Shown here piece after piece: positions 28,472-38,322 of a stretch of 64,000 nucleotides of DNA; the stretch's first letter is position 1; each line of letters opens with the position of its first letter. Below the pieces are notes generated by a model that had not been told where the DNA came from, did no database searches, and saw only the letters and a program-made list of their open reading frames with translations. This DNA is from Streptomyces sp. APSN-46.1 (lineage in GTDB: Bacteria; Actinomycetota; Actinomycetes; Streptomycetales; Streptomycetaceae): assembly GCF_022815725.1 (NCBI RefSeq), contig NZ_JALGRF010000003.1:124001-188000 (forward strand). Reading direction: 5' to 3'. The position numbers were made by a program, and so were the translations under genes.

Positions 28472-29683
28472 TCAGCCCGCCCGGAGGGACATCGTCATGG
28501 CCTCGACCGCGAGGAGCGGGGCCACGTTCCGGTCGAGGGCGTCCCGGCACGCGATGATGGCCTCGATACGCCGCAAGGTGCGCTCGGGACCCGACGCGCG
28601 GGCGATCCGGTCGAGGTCCGGCCGTATCTCCTCATTGGCGATGGCCACGGCCGAGCCGAGCTGTAGGGCCAGCACATCCCGGTAGAACCCGGTCAGGTCG
28701 GTCAGCGCCAGGTCGAGGGTGTCGCGCTGGGTCCTCGTCCGGCGGCGCTTCTGCCGGTCCTCAAGCTCCTTCATCACGCCCGCCGTGCCGCGCGGCATCC
28801 GGCCACCGGTACCGGCCGCGGCGCCGAGGGCGGCCCGCAGCTCCTCGGTCTCCTTGGTATCGACCTCCTCCGCGACCTGCTTGGCGTCCTCGGCGGCGGC
28901 GTCGATCAGCTCCTGCGCGGCCTTGAGGCAGCCGCCCACGTCGTCGACCCGGAGCGGGAGCTTCAGCACGGCGGCCCGGCGGGTACGCGCCGCCTCGTCG
29001 GTGGCGAGCCGGCGGGCCCGGCCGATGTGCCCCTGGGTCGCGCGGGCGGCCGCCTCCGCGACGGCGGGCTCGATGCCGTCGCGCCGCACCAGCACATCGG
29101 CGACGGCGGAGACGGGCGGGGTGCGCAGGGTCAGGTGCCGGCAGCGGGAGCGGATGGTGGGCAGCACATCCTCCAGCGAGGGCGCGCACAGCAGCCACAC
29201 CGTCCGCGGAGCGGGCTCCTCCACGGCCTTGAGCAGCACGTTGCCGGCGCCCTCGGTGAGCCGGTCGGCGTCCTCCAGGACGATGACCTGCCAGCGCCCG
29301 ACGGCCGGCGAGAGCTGGGCGCGGCGCACCAGGTCGCGGGTCTCCTTCACACCGATGGACAGCAGGTCGGTGCGGACGATCTCCACATCGGCATGCGTAC
29401 CGATCAGGGTGGTGTGGCAGCCGTCGCAGAACCCGCAGCCCGGTTCACCGCCCAGGGCGCGGTCGGGGCTGGTGCACTGGAGGGCCGCCGCGAAGGCGCG
29501 GGCGGCGGTGGACCGCCCGGAGCCGGGCGGTCCGGTGAACAGCCAGGCGTGGGTCATCTTGGACGCGGCGGGCGGCGCGGTCCCGTCCGTGACGGCCGTG
29601 ACCAGGGCGTCGGCATCACGGGCGGCGGCGGCCAGCTGCGTCTGCACGCGCTCCTGACCCACCAGGTCGTCCCATACGGGCAT
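28472..29683 (-). CDS. holB: DNA polymerase III delta-prime subunit
   Basis: 403 residues starting MPVWDDLVGQERVQTQLAAA. The AAA+ module has FTGPPGSGRSTAARAFAAAL; the Walker A lysine is replaced by Arg, in keeping with delta-prime being a stator that does not hydrolyse ATP. It continues with a Cys4 zinc module (C...GCGFCDGCH), VIVLEDADRLTEGAGNVLLK and a sensor 1 region TIRSRCRHL. The C-terminal clamp-loader collar contains a charged insertion (ELEDRQKRRRTRTQRD). It is part of the clamp-loader complex in the cytoplasm. The tmk gene lies 115 bp upstream on the same strand; the pairing tmk-holB is conserved in bacteria. Confidence 0.93.
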   Translation of the reverse strand: MPVWDDLVGQERVQTQLAAAARDADALVTAVTDGTAPPAASKMTHAWLFTGPPGSGRSTAARAFAAALQCTSPDRALGGEPGCGFCDGCHTTLIGTHADVEIVRTDLLSIGVKETRDLVRRAQLSPAVGRWQVIVLEDADRLTEGAGNVLLKAVEEPAPRTVWLLCAPSLEDVLPTIRSRCRHLTLRTPPVSAVADVLVRRDGIEPAVAEAAARATQGHIGRARRLATDEAARTRRAAVLKLPLRVDDVGGCLKAAQELIDAAAEDAKQVAEEVDTKETEELRAALGAAAGTGGRMPRGTAGVMKELEDRQKRRRTRTQRDTLDLALTDLTGFYRDVLALQLGSAVAIANEEIRPDLDRIARASGPERTLRRIEAIIACRDALDRNVAPLLAVEAMTMSLRAG

Positions 29684-29798
29684 CCCGCCCACCGCCTTTC
29701 GCTGTTCCGTTCGCGCCGCCGGTCCCGTACCCCGTACAGGGACGGAACCGGTGGCACATGCCTGCTCACAGTGTGGCGCGCGCCACTGACAATCCCCG

Positions 29799-32700
29799 TC
29801 AGCGGCGGCGGGACCGGCCTTCGCCGTCCTCGTCGTCGTCGCGCAGCGGGCCCAGCAGCTCGTCCGCCAGGGACGGGAGATCGTCCATCGGGGTCTCCTC
29901 GGCCCAGGCCGGGCGCGCCCGGCGCGGGCGGCCGTCGTCGCCGACAACCGGCAGCTCGCGGGTCGCGTCGTTGCCGGAGTCCCGGAAGATGCCCGGCGGC
30001 ACCCGGTCGGCCGGGTTCTCCTCCGGGCGCCGGCTGGTCGGCCGCGAGGCGGAGGGACGCCGTCCCGCCGGAGCGGCGGGAGCTTCCGACTCCGCACGGG
30101 CCCCAGAACCGGCGGCCGCGTCCCCACCGGCCGGACGCACGGGCGGCAGCACCGCCGTCTCGTCCGCCGCACCCGCCGCACCCGCCGGACGCACCGGCGG
30201 CAGCACGGTGGTCTCGTCCGCCGCACCCGCCGGGCGCACCGGCGGCAGCACCGCGGTCTCCTCGACGGCCGCCGGGTCGGTCTTCGGCACCGGGACGGTC
30301 TGGGTCTCGTCGTCCGGCCGGACGACCCGCTTGACCATCGGGGTCTCGACCGTGACGGCGTCGTCCGGGAGCGGATCCTTCCGCATGGCGACCTTGGGAG
30401 CCGGAGCCACAGCCGGAGCCACACCGGGAGCCGGAGCCGGCGCTGCCGCCGCAGCCGCAGCCGCCGCATCGGCAGCGGCCTGCGCGGCCGCCGCAGCCGC
30501 CGCGGCCTCCGCCAACCGGCGCGCCTCCTCGGCCCGCAGCAGAGCCTGCTCGGCCCGCCGCTGCTTCTCCAGCCGGCGTTCCTCGGCCTCCGCCCGCAGC
30601 CGGGCCTCATCCTCCGCCTGCTTCCGCAGCCGCTCCGCCTCCGCCGCGCGGGCCTTCTCCTCGGCCTCCGCGCGCAGCCGCTCGGCCTCGGCCCGGGCCC
30701 GGGCCTCCTCCTCGGCGCGCCGCCGCTCCTCCTCCGCCTTACGGGCGGCCTCGGCCTCGGCGACCCGGCGCGCCTCGGCGGCCTCCGCCTCTGCCCTGAT
30801 CCGGGCTTCCTCGGCCTCGCGGGCCTTGCGGGCTTCCTCCTCGGCCCGGAGCCGCTCCGCCTCCGCCTTGCGGGCCGCCGCTTCCTCGGCCTTGCGCTTC
30901 GCCTCCTCCTCGGCGAGCCGCCGGGCCTCGATCTGCGCGGCCACCTCGGCCTCCGAGAGCGGAAGCATCCGGTCCAGGCGGTGCCGTACGACCGTGGTCA
31001 CCGATTCCGGCTCCTGGCCCGCGTCGACCACCAGGTAGCGCCCGGGGTCGGCCGCGGCCAGTGTCAGGAAACCGGCCCGTACCCGCTGGTGGAACTCCGC
31101 CGGCTCCGACTCCAGCCGGTCCGGCGCCTCCGTGAAGCGCTCCCGCGCCGCCTCCGGCGATACGTCGAGCAGCACCGTCAGGTTCGGCACGAGCCCACCG
31201 GTGGCCCAGCGCGAGATACGGGCGATCTCGGTCGGGGACAGATCGCGCCCGGCGCCCTGGTAGGCCACCGAGGAGTCGATGTACCGGTCGGTGATGACGA
31301 CCGCGCCGCGCTCCAAGGCCGGCCGGACCACCGTGTCCACGTGCTCCGCACGGTCGGCGGCGTACAGCAGCGCCTCGGCGCGGTTCGACAGCCCGGCCGA
31401 GGAGACGTCGAGCAGGATCGAGCGGAGCCGCTTGCCGACCGGGGTCGCGCCCGGCTCGCGCGTCACCACGACCTCGTGGCCCTTGCCCCGTATCCACTCG
31501 GCCAGCGCTTGGACCTGGGTGGACTTCCCGGCGCCGTCGCCGCCCTCCAGCGCGATGAAGAACCCGGTGTCGGACGCGGCCTGTACCGGCTCCCCGCCGC
31601 GCAGCGCCTCGCGCAGGTCGCGCCGCAGGGGTACGCCGCGGCGGTCGTCGGCCTGGGTCAGGACCACCACGGCCACGGGCAGCAGCAGGGCGCCGACCAG
31701 CATCAGCGTGAAGGCCGCGCCGCCGTGTTCGAAGACGACCTCGCCGCCGCCCAGCCGGTGCGGGCCGATCGCCGCCGCGACGACCGGGGCGAGGACGGCC
31801 CCCACGCCGACGGCCACGCGGACGACCGCCTGGAGGTGTTCGGTGACCCGGGCCCGGCGGAACTCCTCGGTCTCCTGGTCCAGCAGGGTGTGCCCGGTGC
31901 TGGCCGCGATACCCGCGGCGGTGCCGGCGAGCAGCGACAGGAACAGCACGGTTGCCGTGTCCGGCACCAGGCCGGTCAGCAGCAGCGCCAGCCCGGTCAC
32001 CGCTGTGGCGAGGGCCAGCAGCCGGCGCCGGGACAGCCCGGGCAGTACCTTGCCGGCCTGGGTGGCGCGGATGCCGACGGCGGTGCCGCCGACCAGGGCG
32101 AGCACCAGCAGGGCGAACGTGGCAGGTCCGCCGCCCAGGTCGAAGGCGTGCAGGACGGCCACGGCGGCGGCGGAGGCCACCGCTCCGGCGACCGCCGCGC
32201 AGGTCAGGACGAGGAGCGGGATGGCTCCCGTACGGCCCTTCTCGGGCCGGTCGCCCGCCTTGGGGGCGCGCAGGCCCTCCAGCGGGGAACGGGGGCGCGG
32301 GGTCTTCACCCCGGGCAGCACCAGCGGAAGCAGCAGCGAGACGGACGCGGCGAACAGGCCGGCGGCCACGTACGAGCCGAGGGCGGCCTGGTTCGCGGCG
32401 AACCAGGCCACGCCGAGGCCGAGGGCCTTGCCGACCAGGGTCGCGGCGAGCAGTGCGGCGGCCGCGACGGGCAGCGCCGCGAAGGCGGTACGCAGCGTCA
32501 GGCGCCGCAGCGCGTCCAGGTGGTCCGGCAGCGGGCGTACGGTCGCCCCCTCCGGCGGGGGCGCGGGCAGCAGGGCGGGGGCCGCGCTCTCCTTGGCCAG
32601 GGTCCACAGCCGCTCGGCGGCGCCGGAGACGAAGACGGTGGCCAGCAGCGCGGTGAGCGCGTGGGCCGGGATCCAGTCGAGCCAGAGCGGGGCGACGACG

Positions 32701-33113
32701 AACAGCGCTATGCGGAGGCCGTCGGCTCCGATCATCGTCCAGCGGCGGTCGAGCCCGCCGCCGGACTCCTTCGGGGCGAGGAGCTTCGCGAAGGGCCCGA
32801 GCAGGACGGCCCCGAAGGTCAGCGTGGCCAGCACGCGCACTCCGAAGACGGCCGCGACGGCGAGCGCCCAGCCCTGGTAGCCGTCGCCGAAGGTGCCCTC
32901 GGAGACGGCCGCCTGGAGGGCGAGCAGCACGAGGACCAGCAGGGCGAGGGCATCACCGATGCCGCTCACCAGCTGGGCGCTCCACAGCCGGCGCAGCCTG
33001 GGTGTGCGCAGCAGGGCGCGCACCGCTCGCTCGCGGGAGTCCGCGGCCAGGGCATCGTCGTAGGTGGGGTTCTCGGAGGCGGTCACGACCGTTGGCTGCT
33101 CGGCTCGCGTCAT
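29799..33113 (-). CDS. tmk: Membrane-fused thymidylate kinase (MFS-like domain - TMK - coiled coil)
   Basis: 1104 residues, against about 210 for an ordinary TMK. Residues 1-500 contain about 12 hydrophobic segments resembling a major-facilitator permease. About 513-720 is thymidylate kinase: FIALEGGDGAGKSTQVQALA (P-loop), VVVTREPGATPVGKRLR, LLYAADRAEHV (lid side) and VVITDRYIDSSVAYQGAGRD. Residues 725-890 are an almost uninterrupted Glu/Ala/Arg coiled coil, and the rest is Pro/Ala-rich with a thrice-repeated DETAVLPPVRPAG-like unit. dTMP phosphorylation would thus be tethered to the membrane. I recall the same fusion in other streptomycetes (SCO3542), so it is not an assembly artefact. The function of the transporter part is unknown. 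Confidence 0.92.
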   Translation of the reverse strand: MTRAEQPTVVTASENPTYDDALAADSRERAVRALLRTPRLRRLWSAQLVSGIGDALALLVLVLLALQAAVSEGTFGDGYQGWALAVAAVFGVRVLATLTFGAVLLGPFAKLLAPKESGGGLDRRWTMIGADGLRIALFVVAPLWLDWIPAHALTALLATVFVSGAAERLWTLAKESAAPALLPAPPPEGATVRPLPDHLDALRRLTLRTAFAALPVAAAALLAATLVGKALGLGVAWFAANQAALGSYVAAGLFAASVSLLLPLVLPGVKTPRPRSPLEGLRAPKAGDRPEKGRTGAIPLLVLTCAAVAGAVASAAAVAVLHAFDLGGGPATFALLVLALVGGTAVGIRATQAGKVLPGLSRRRLLALATAVTGLALLLTGLVPDTATVLFLSLLAGTAAGIAASTGHTLLDQETEEFRRARVTEHLQAVVRVAVGVGAVLAPVVAAAIGPHRLGGGEVVFEHGGAAFTLMLVGALLLPVAVVVLTQADDRRGVPLRRDLREALRGGEPVQAASDTGFFIALEGGDGAGKSTQVQALAEWIRGKGHEVVVTREPGATPVGKRLRSILLDVSSAGLSNRAEALLYAADRAEHVDTVVRPALERGAVVITDRYIDSSVAYQGAGRDLSPTEIARISRWATGGLVPNLTVLLDVSPEAARERFTEAPDRLESEPAEFHQRVRAGFLTLAAADPGRYLVVDAGQEPESVTTVVRHRLDRMLPLSEAEVAAQIEARRLAEEEAKRKAEEAAARKAEAERLRAEEEARKAREAEEARIRAEAEAAEARRVAEAEAARKAEEERRRAEEEARARAEAERLRAEAEEKARAAEAERLRKQAEDEARLRAEAEERRLEKQRRAEQALLRAEEARRLAEAAAAAAAAQAAADAAAAAAAAAPAPAPGVAPAVAPAPKVAMRKDPLPDDAVTVETPMVKRVVRPDDETQTVPVPKTDPAAVEETAVLPPVRPAGAADETTVLPPVRPAGAAGAADETAVLPPVRPAGGDAAAGSGARAESEAPAAPAGRRPSASRPTSRRPEENPADRVPPGIFRDSGNDATRELPVVGDDGRPRRARPAWAEETPMDDLPSLADELLGPLRDDDEDGEGRSRRR

Positions 33114-33210
33114 CCGCCCAGCCTATCCGCTGCGCTTGGCAGGTGCGGGGGCCTGTGGACAAGGCCGGGTGTGACCCCGGACCCACCTCCCGAGGCTCCG
33201 CCGAAGAGCA

Positions 33211-33244
33211 CCCGGGCCCCCGTGCGGTTGCACGGGGGCCCGGG
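33211..33244. terminator. Strong hairpin after topA
   Basis: A perfect 15-bp stem (33211-33225 with 33230-33244) with a GGTT loop lies 20 nt past the topA stop and before tmk. There is no U-run, as is common in Streptomyces. Confidence 0.7.
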
Positions 33245-33264
33245 GCAGGAAGAACCGGAGACGA

Positions 33265-36102
33265 CTACTCGTCCGCCGGAACGGCCGCCGCCTTCTTCGC
33301 AGCAGCCGTGGTCTTCTTGGCCGCCGTCGTCTTGGTGGCCGTCGCCTTCTTCGCGGCAGTCGTCTTCTTCGCGGCAGCGGTCTTCGTCGCCGTCGCCTTC
33401 GTGGCCGTCGCCTTCTTGGCGGGTGCCTTCTTCGCGGGAGCCTTCTTGGCCGTCTTCTTCGCCGGCGCCTTCGCCCGCTTCTCCGCCAGCAGCTCGTAAC
33501 CCCGCTCCGGCGTGATCGTCTCGACGTCGTCGTCCCGCCGCAGCGTCGCGTTCGTCTCGCCGTCCGTCACGTACGGCCCGAAGCGCCCGTCCTTGACGAC
33601 GACCGGCTTCTCGCTCACCGGGTCCGTGCCCAGCTCCTTCAGCGGCGGCTTGGCGGCAGCCCGCCCGCGCTGCTTCGGCTGTGCGTAGATGGCCAGGGCC
33701 TCGTCCAGCGTGATCGAGAACAGCTGGTCCTCGGTCTCCAGCGACCGCGAGTCCGTGCCCTTCTTCAGGTACGGGCCGTACCGGCCGTTCTGGGCCGTGA
33801 TCTCGACGCCCTCGGCGTCCACGCCCACCACCCGCGGCAGGGACATCAGCTTCAGCGCGTCGTCCAGCGTCACCGTGTCCAGGCTCATCGACTTGAACAG
33901 CGAGGCCGTCCGCGGCTTCACCGCGTTCTTGCCCGTCTTCGGCGTGCCCTCGGGCAGGATCTCCGTCACGTACGGCCCGTAGCGACCGTCCTTCGCGACG
34001 ATCTCGTTCCCGCTGACCGGGTCCTTGCCCAGCTCGAACTCGCCGCTCGGTTTGGCGAACAGCTCCTCCGCGTACTCCACCGTCAGCTCGTCCGGAGCCA
34101 GGTCGTCCGGAACGTCCGCCCGCTGGTGGCCTTCCGCGTCCTTCTCGCCCCGCTCCACGTACGGCCCGTAGCGGCCGACGCGCAGCACGATGCCTTCGCC
34201 GACCGGGAAGGAGGAGATCTCCCGGGCGTCGATCGCGCCCAGGTCCGTGACCAGCTCCTTCAGGCCGCCGAGGGCGTCACCGTCGGCCGGTACGACCTCC
34301 GAGGCGTCCTCCGCGCCGAAGTAGAAGCGCTTGAGCCACGGCACGGACTTGGCCTCGCCCCGCGCGATGCGGTCGAGGTCGTCCTCCATCTTCGCGGTGA
34401 AGTCGTAGTCGACGAGCCGCCCGAAGTGCGTCTCCAGCAGGTTGACCACGGCGAACGACAGGAAGGACGGCACGAGCGCCGTGCCCTTCTTGAAGACGTA
34501 CCCGCGGTCCAGGATCGTGCCGATGATCGACGCGTACGTCGACGGGCGGCCGATCTCCCGCTCTTCCAGCTCCTTGACCAACGAGGCCTCGGTGTAGCGG
34601 GCCGGCGGCTTGGTCGAGTGACCGTCCGCCGTGATCCCCTCGGCCGACAGCGCGTCGCCCTCGGCGACCTGCGGCAGCCGCTTCTCGCGGTCGTCGAGCT
34701 CGGCGTTCGGGTCGTCCGCCCCCTCGACGTACGCCTTCATGAAGCCGTGGAAGGTGATCGTCTTGCCGGAGGCGGAGAATTCGGCGTCCCGGCCGTCGGA
34801 AGCCGTCCCGCCGATCTTCACGGTCACCGAGTTGCCGACCGCGTCCTTCATCTGGGAGGCGACGGTCCGCTTCCAGATCAGCTCGTACAGGCGGAACTGG
34901 TCGCCGCTCAGGCCCGCCTCGGCCGGCGTGCGGAAACGATCACCCGAAGGGCGAATCGCCTCGTGCGCCTCCTGCGCGTTCTTGACCTTGGCGGCGTAGA
35001 CGCGCGGCTTCTCCGGCAGGTACTCGGCCCCGTAGAGCTGCGTGACCTGCGCCCGCGCCGCCGACACAGCGGTGTCGGACAGCGTCGTGGAGTCCGTACG
35101 CATATAGGTGATGAAGCCGTTCTCGTACAGCTTCTGGGCCACCTGCATCGTCGCCTTCGCGCCGAAGCCCAGCTTGCGCGAGGCCTCCTGCTGGAGCGTC
35201 GTCGTACGGAACGGGGCGTACGGGGAGCGGCGGTACGGCTTGGACTCGACTGACCGGACGGCGAACGAGGTGTCCGCCAGCGCGGCGGCCAGCGCCCGCG
35301 CGTTCGCCTCGTCGAGGTGCAGGACCTCGCTCTTGAGCCGCCCGTTCGAGCCGAAGTCGCGGCCCTGAGCGATCCGCTTGCCGTCCACCGCGTTCAGGCG
35401 GGCGACCAGCGTGGACGGGTCGGAGAGGTCCCCGGCGCGCCCGGTGGAGAAGGTTCCGGTCAGGTCCCAGTACTCGGCGGAGCGGAAGGCGATGCGCTCG
35501 CGCTCCCGCTCGACGACGAGGCGGGTGGCCACCGACTGCACGCGGCCCGCCGACAGCTTCGGCATGACCTTCTTCCACAGGACCGGCGAGACCTCGTAGC
35601 CGTAGAGGCGGTCGAGGATGCGGCGGGTCTCCTGGGCGTCGACCATGCGCTGGTTCAGCTCGCGCGGGTTGGCGACGGCGTCGCGGATCGCGTCCTTGGT
35701 GATCTCGTGGAAGACCATCCGGTGGACGGGGACCTTGGGCTTGAGGACTTCCTGGAGGTGCCACGCGATGGCTTCGCCCTCGCGGTCCTCATCGGTGGCG
35801 AGGAAGAGTTCGTCGGACTCGGCCAGCAGCTCCTTGAGCTTCCTGACCTGGGCCTTCTTATCGGCGTTGACGACGTAGATCGGCTGGAAGTCGTGCTCGA
35901 CGTCCACACCGAGGCGTCGGACCTCGCCCGTGTACTTGTCGGGGACCTCGGCCGCGCCGTTGGGGAGGTCGCGAATGTGCCCGACGCTCGCCTCGACGAC
36001 GTATCCCGGGCCGAGGTAGCCCTTGATCGTCTTCGCCTTGGCAGGGGACTCGACGATAACGAGTCGGCGGCCGCCCTTTGCGGTCTCGCTAGTCGGGGAC
36101 AA
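33265..36102 (-). CDS. topA: DNA topoisomerase I
   Basis: 945 residues from a TTG start (L-SPTSETAKGGRRLVIVESPA), chosen because a GGAGAG box precedes it and the N-terminus matches the S. coelicolor protein as I remember it. Toprim: LVIVESPAKAKTIKGYLG and FLATDEDREGEAIAWHL. The catalytic Tyr is in GFITYMRTDSTTLSD; LSAGRVQSVATRLVVERE and RPSTYASIIGTILDRGYV are further type IA motifs. The C-terminal part has repeated GRYGPY(V/L)-type modules in place of Cys4 zinc fingers. The last about 60 residues are alternating Lys/Ala/Thr (AKKTTAAKKATATK), a DNA-binding tail known to aid processivity in Streptomyces TopA. It relaxes negative supercoils and is essential. Confidence 0.97.
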   Translation of the reverse strand: MSPTSETAKGGRRLVIVESPAKAKTIKGYLGPGYVVEASVGHIRDLPNGAAEVPDKYTGEVRRLGVDVEHDFQPIYVVNADKKAQVRKLKELLAESDELFLATDEDREGEAIAWHLQEVLKPKVPVHRMVFHEITKDAIRDAVANPRELNQRMVDAQETRRILDRLYGYEVSPVLWKKVMPKLSAGRVQSVATRLVVERERERIAFRSAEYWDLTGTFSTGRAGDLSDPSTLVARLNAVDGKRIAQGRDFGSNGRLKSEVLHLDEANARALAAALADTSFAVRSVESKPYRRSPYAPFRTTTLQQEASRKLGFGAKATMQVAQKLYENGFITYMRTDSTTLSDTAVSAARAQVTQLYGAEYLPEKPRVYAAKVKNAQEAHEAIRPSGDRFRTPAEAGLSGDQFRLYELIWKRTVASQMKDAVGNSVTVKIGGTASDGRDAEFSASGKTITFHGFMKAYVEGADDPNAELDDREKRLPQVAEGDALSAEGITADGHSTKPPARYTEASLVKELEEREIGRPSTYASIIGTILDRGYVFKKGTALVPSFLSFAVVNLLETHFGRLVDYDFTAKMEDDLDRIARGEAKSVPWLKRFYFGAEDASEVVPADGDALGGLKELVTDLGAIDAREISSFPVGEGIVLRVGRYGPYVERGEKDAEGHQRADVPDDLAPDELTVEYAEELFAKPSGEFELGKDPVSGNEIVAKDGRYGPYVTEILPEGTPKTGKNAVKPRTASLFKSMSLDTVTLDDALKLMSLPRVVGVDAEGVEITAQNGRYGPYLKKGTDSRSLETEDQLFSITLDEALAIYAQPKQRGRAAAKPPLKELGTDPVSEKPVVVKDGRFGPYVTDGETNATLRRDDDVETITPERGYELLAEKRAKAPAKKTAKKAPAKKAPAKKATATKATATKTAAAKKTTAAKKATATKTTAAKKTTAAAKKAAAVPADE

Positions 36103-36700
36103 CTTGGCTCTTCTCTCCGGTCGGCACTTCGGTCGCAGTACGGCGACGCTGCGGAGTGTGACGGTACAACCCGCCCCCGTGTCAAACGGCACAAGCCCGC
36201 AACGGCCACTCGAACGGTAACCCGACAAGTGCCTTTTCTGCCGCCCGGATGCCGTGCCGGGCCCGTCCCGATCACCGGGCCGAGTGGCCGAAGGGCCGTC
36301 TGGCCCCGCTGCCGCACCCTGTCTGACGTCGTCTGATGTCTCCTGACGTCGTCTGACGTCCTGATCCACGTCGTGATGTACGTCGCCCAGTGCCACGGCG
36401 TCACCGCCGTGCGGGGCACCAGACCCCGAGGGCCAGGGCGGTCCCGCCGGCCAGTACGGCCAGCGGGAAGGCCACGACGGGGCGCACGCCCTCAGCCACC
36501 GGCTCGCGGTGCAGGACGCGCGCCCCCGTCGAGGCGAGCAGAGCGGGCTCCGAACAGCGGGAACTCGGCCGCCGCGAAGATCGCCGGGCCGGTTTCCACG
36601 CTGATCCCCTTGTCCCCGGGCCGCTCTCGGGATCCCCCCGGATCCCCCTGCACGGGAGCCTGCCAGCCCACGGGTAACGGTGGGCAAACCGTGGGTTACA
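36103..36700. other. topA upstream region with phased repeats and a possible decayed small membrane gene
   Basis: The half near topA contains phased 10-bp repeats (next entry). On the minus strand at about 36420-36640 two different frames give protein-like pieces: VETGPAIFAAAEFPLF, then after a frame change EPALLASTGARVLHREPVAE and VVAFPLAVLAGGTALALGVW, ending at a TGA. This looks like a small membrane protein with one frameshift. Evidence is weak. Confidence 0.3.
36321..36360. repeat. Four tandem 10-bp TGACGTC-type repeats upstream of topA
   Basis: The units are GTCTGACGTC, GTCTGATGTC, TCCTGACGTC and GTCTGACGTC, perfectly spaced at 10 bp, about one helical turn. Further CACGTCGTGATGTACGTC follows. 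They start about 219 bp upstream of the topA start, in its presumed regulatory region. Confidence 0.65.
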
Positions 36701-38227
36701 TCACGGGGCCGACCGGCGCGCCGATCCCGTCACGGGCTCCAGGAAGCCCTGCTCCACCAGCATCCGGATCGCCTCCGGGGTCCTGTCGCGCAGGACGACC
36801 GGATCCTCCTGCACCAGCTGCGCGATCGCGTCCAGAATCCGACCCGCGCTGAGTGAGCCGTCGCACACTCCAGCGAATCCCGCCCCGACCGTGTCGACCT
36901 TGGTGGCACGCCGCATTCCGCGGTTCTGCCGGAGCACCACGTGCTCCGGGTCCTCCGCGCCGGGCGCGCCGACCTGCTCCTGGACCACCTCGTCGGCGAG
37001 CAGGAAGTGGCCGGCCAGCAGGGCGGCGTCGTCGTGGTCGCGGAGATAGTCCTGCCGGGCGAAGTGGCCCAGCACGGTCTCGCCGAGCGGCTGCTCCACC
37101 GAGTGCGGCCACTCCTCGACCACGATCGAGGGCTCGGCGGCGTCACTGCGGCGCAGCGTGATCCAGCCGAAACCGATGGCCTTGGTCTTGCGGGCCTCGA
37201 ACTCGTCCAGCCAGTCCTCGTAGCGCCGCTCGTACTCCGCGGGGTCCGTGCGGTGGTCTCCCGCGTCGCGCAGCCACAGCTCCGCGTACTGCGTCACGTC
37301 CTGCACGTCACGCTGCACGATCCACGCGTCACAGCCGCGCGGGACCCAGGAGCGGACCCGGTCGTGCCAGTCCTCGCCCTCCACGTGCTGCCAGTTGCCG
37401 AGGAACTGCGCGTACCCGCCGGGGTTGAGGTGCGCTCCCGCCTCCTGGACCAGGGTCCGGCACAGGTCGTCGCCGCCCATGCCGCCGTCGCGGTAGGTGA
37501 GCCGGGCGCCGGGAGAGATCACGAAGGGCGGGTTCGACACGATCAGGTCGTACGTCGCCTCGCCCACGGGCTCGAAGAGCGAACCGGTGAGCAGCTCGGC
37601 CTCCGGCGCCCCGGACAGCGCGAGCGTCAACCGGGTGAACTCCAGGGCCCGGGGGTTGACGTCGGTGGCGGTGACCCGCGTCGCTTGCCGGGCGGCGTGC
37701 AGTGCCTGGATCCCGGACCCGGTGCCCAGGTCGAGGGCGCTGTCGACCGGGATGCGGACGGTGATCCCGGCCAGCGTGGTGGAGGCGCCGCCGACGCCGA
37801 GGACCACGCCCTCCTCGCGGCTGCCGATCCCGCCGGCCCCGCCGACGGCGCAGCCGAGGTCCGAGACGATGAACCAGTCCTCGCCGTCCGGGCCGCCGTA
37901 CGGGCGTACGTCCACGGTGGCGCGCACCTCGTCGCCGTCACGCCGGAGCCAGCCGTCGCCGAGCGCGGTCTCGACGGGCAGCGCGCCCGCGGCCCGCTCG
38001 TACGGAGCGGGCTGCTGGAGCAGGAACAGCCGGACCAGCGTCGCGAGCGGGCCGTCGCCGCCGCCGCGCGTGGCGCGCAGGGCGGGGACCGTCTCGCTGC
38101 GGGCCAGGGCGGCATAGGCGGGGGCGCCGAGCAGGTCGAGCAGCCCGTCGGCGGTGAAGCCGGCGGCGAGCAGGGCGCCGCGGAGTTCGGCGGCGTGGGC
38201 GGGCGAGGGAAGGCTGGTGGTACTCAC
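36701..38227 (-). CDS. SAM-dependent methyltransferase with SNPPF catalytic motif
   Basis: 508 residues from GTG 38227 (MSTTSLPSPAHAAELRGALL, the usual N-terminus of relatives); an ATG at 38272 would add 15 residues. The N-terminal about 150 residues are a winged-helix/substrate region. The class I methyltransferase core has ALDLGTGSGIQALHAARQAT (motif I), VTATDVNPRALEFTRL (acidic loop) and YDLIVSNPPFVISPG; NPPF is typical of amino- or amide-nitrogen methylation (HemK/RsmC/adenine-N6 types). The C-terminal 200 residues are family-specific. The substrate is unknown; the family is conserved beside topA in streptomycetes. Confidence 0.8.
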   Translation of the reverse strand: MSTTSLPSPAHAAELRGALLAAGFTADGLLDLLGAPAYAALARSETVPALRATRGGGDGPLATLVRLFLLQQPAPYERAAGALPVETALGDGWLRRDGDEVRATVDVRPYGGPDGEDWFIVSDLGCAVGGAGGIGSREEGVVLGVGGASTTLAGITVRIPVDSALDLGTGSGIQALHAARQATRVTATDVNPRALEFTRLTLALSGAPEAELLTGSLFEPVGEATYDLIVSNPPFVISPGARLTYRDGGMGGDDLCRTLVQEAGAHLNPGGYAQFLGNWQHVEGEDWHDRVRSWVPRGCDAWIVQRDVQDVTQYAELWLRDAGDHRTDPAEYERRYEDWLDEFEARKTKAIGFGWITLRRSDAAEPSIVVEEWPHSVEQPLGETVLGHFARQDYLRDHDDAALLAGHFLLADEVVQEQVGAPGAEDPEHVVLRQNRGMRRATKVDTVGAGFAGVCDGSLSAGRILDAIAQLVQEDPVVLRDRTPEAIRMLVEQGFLEPVTGSARRSAP

Positions 38228-38322
38228 CCGTCCATTGTGTCGGCTGCCCCCGACAAACGGTGCGCCCTCCACGCCGCCCGCATCGCGCCGGGCACGCGCC
38301 GGGGCGCTCCGCGCGGCCCGAG

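Noticed and set aside
30981..33515. 844-codon plus-strand open frame opposite tmk
   Set aside because: Gln/Gly/Arg-rich mirror of the tmk coding sequence without any domain.
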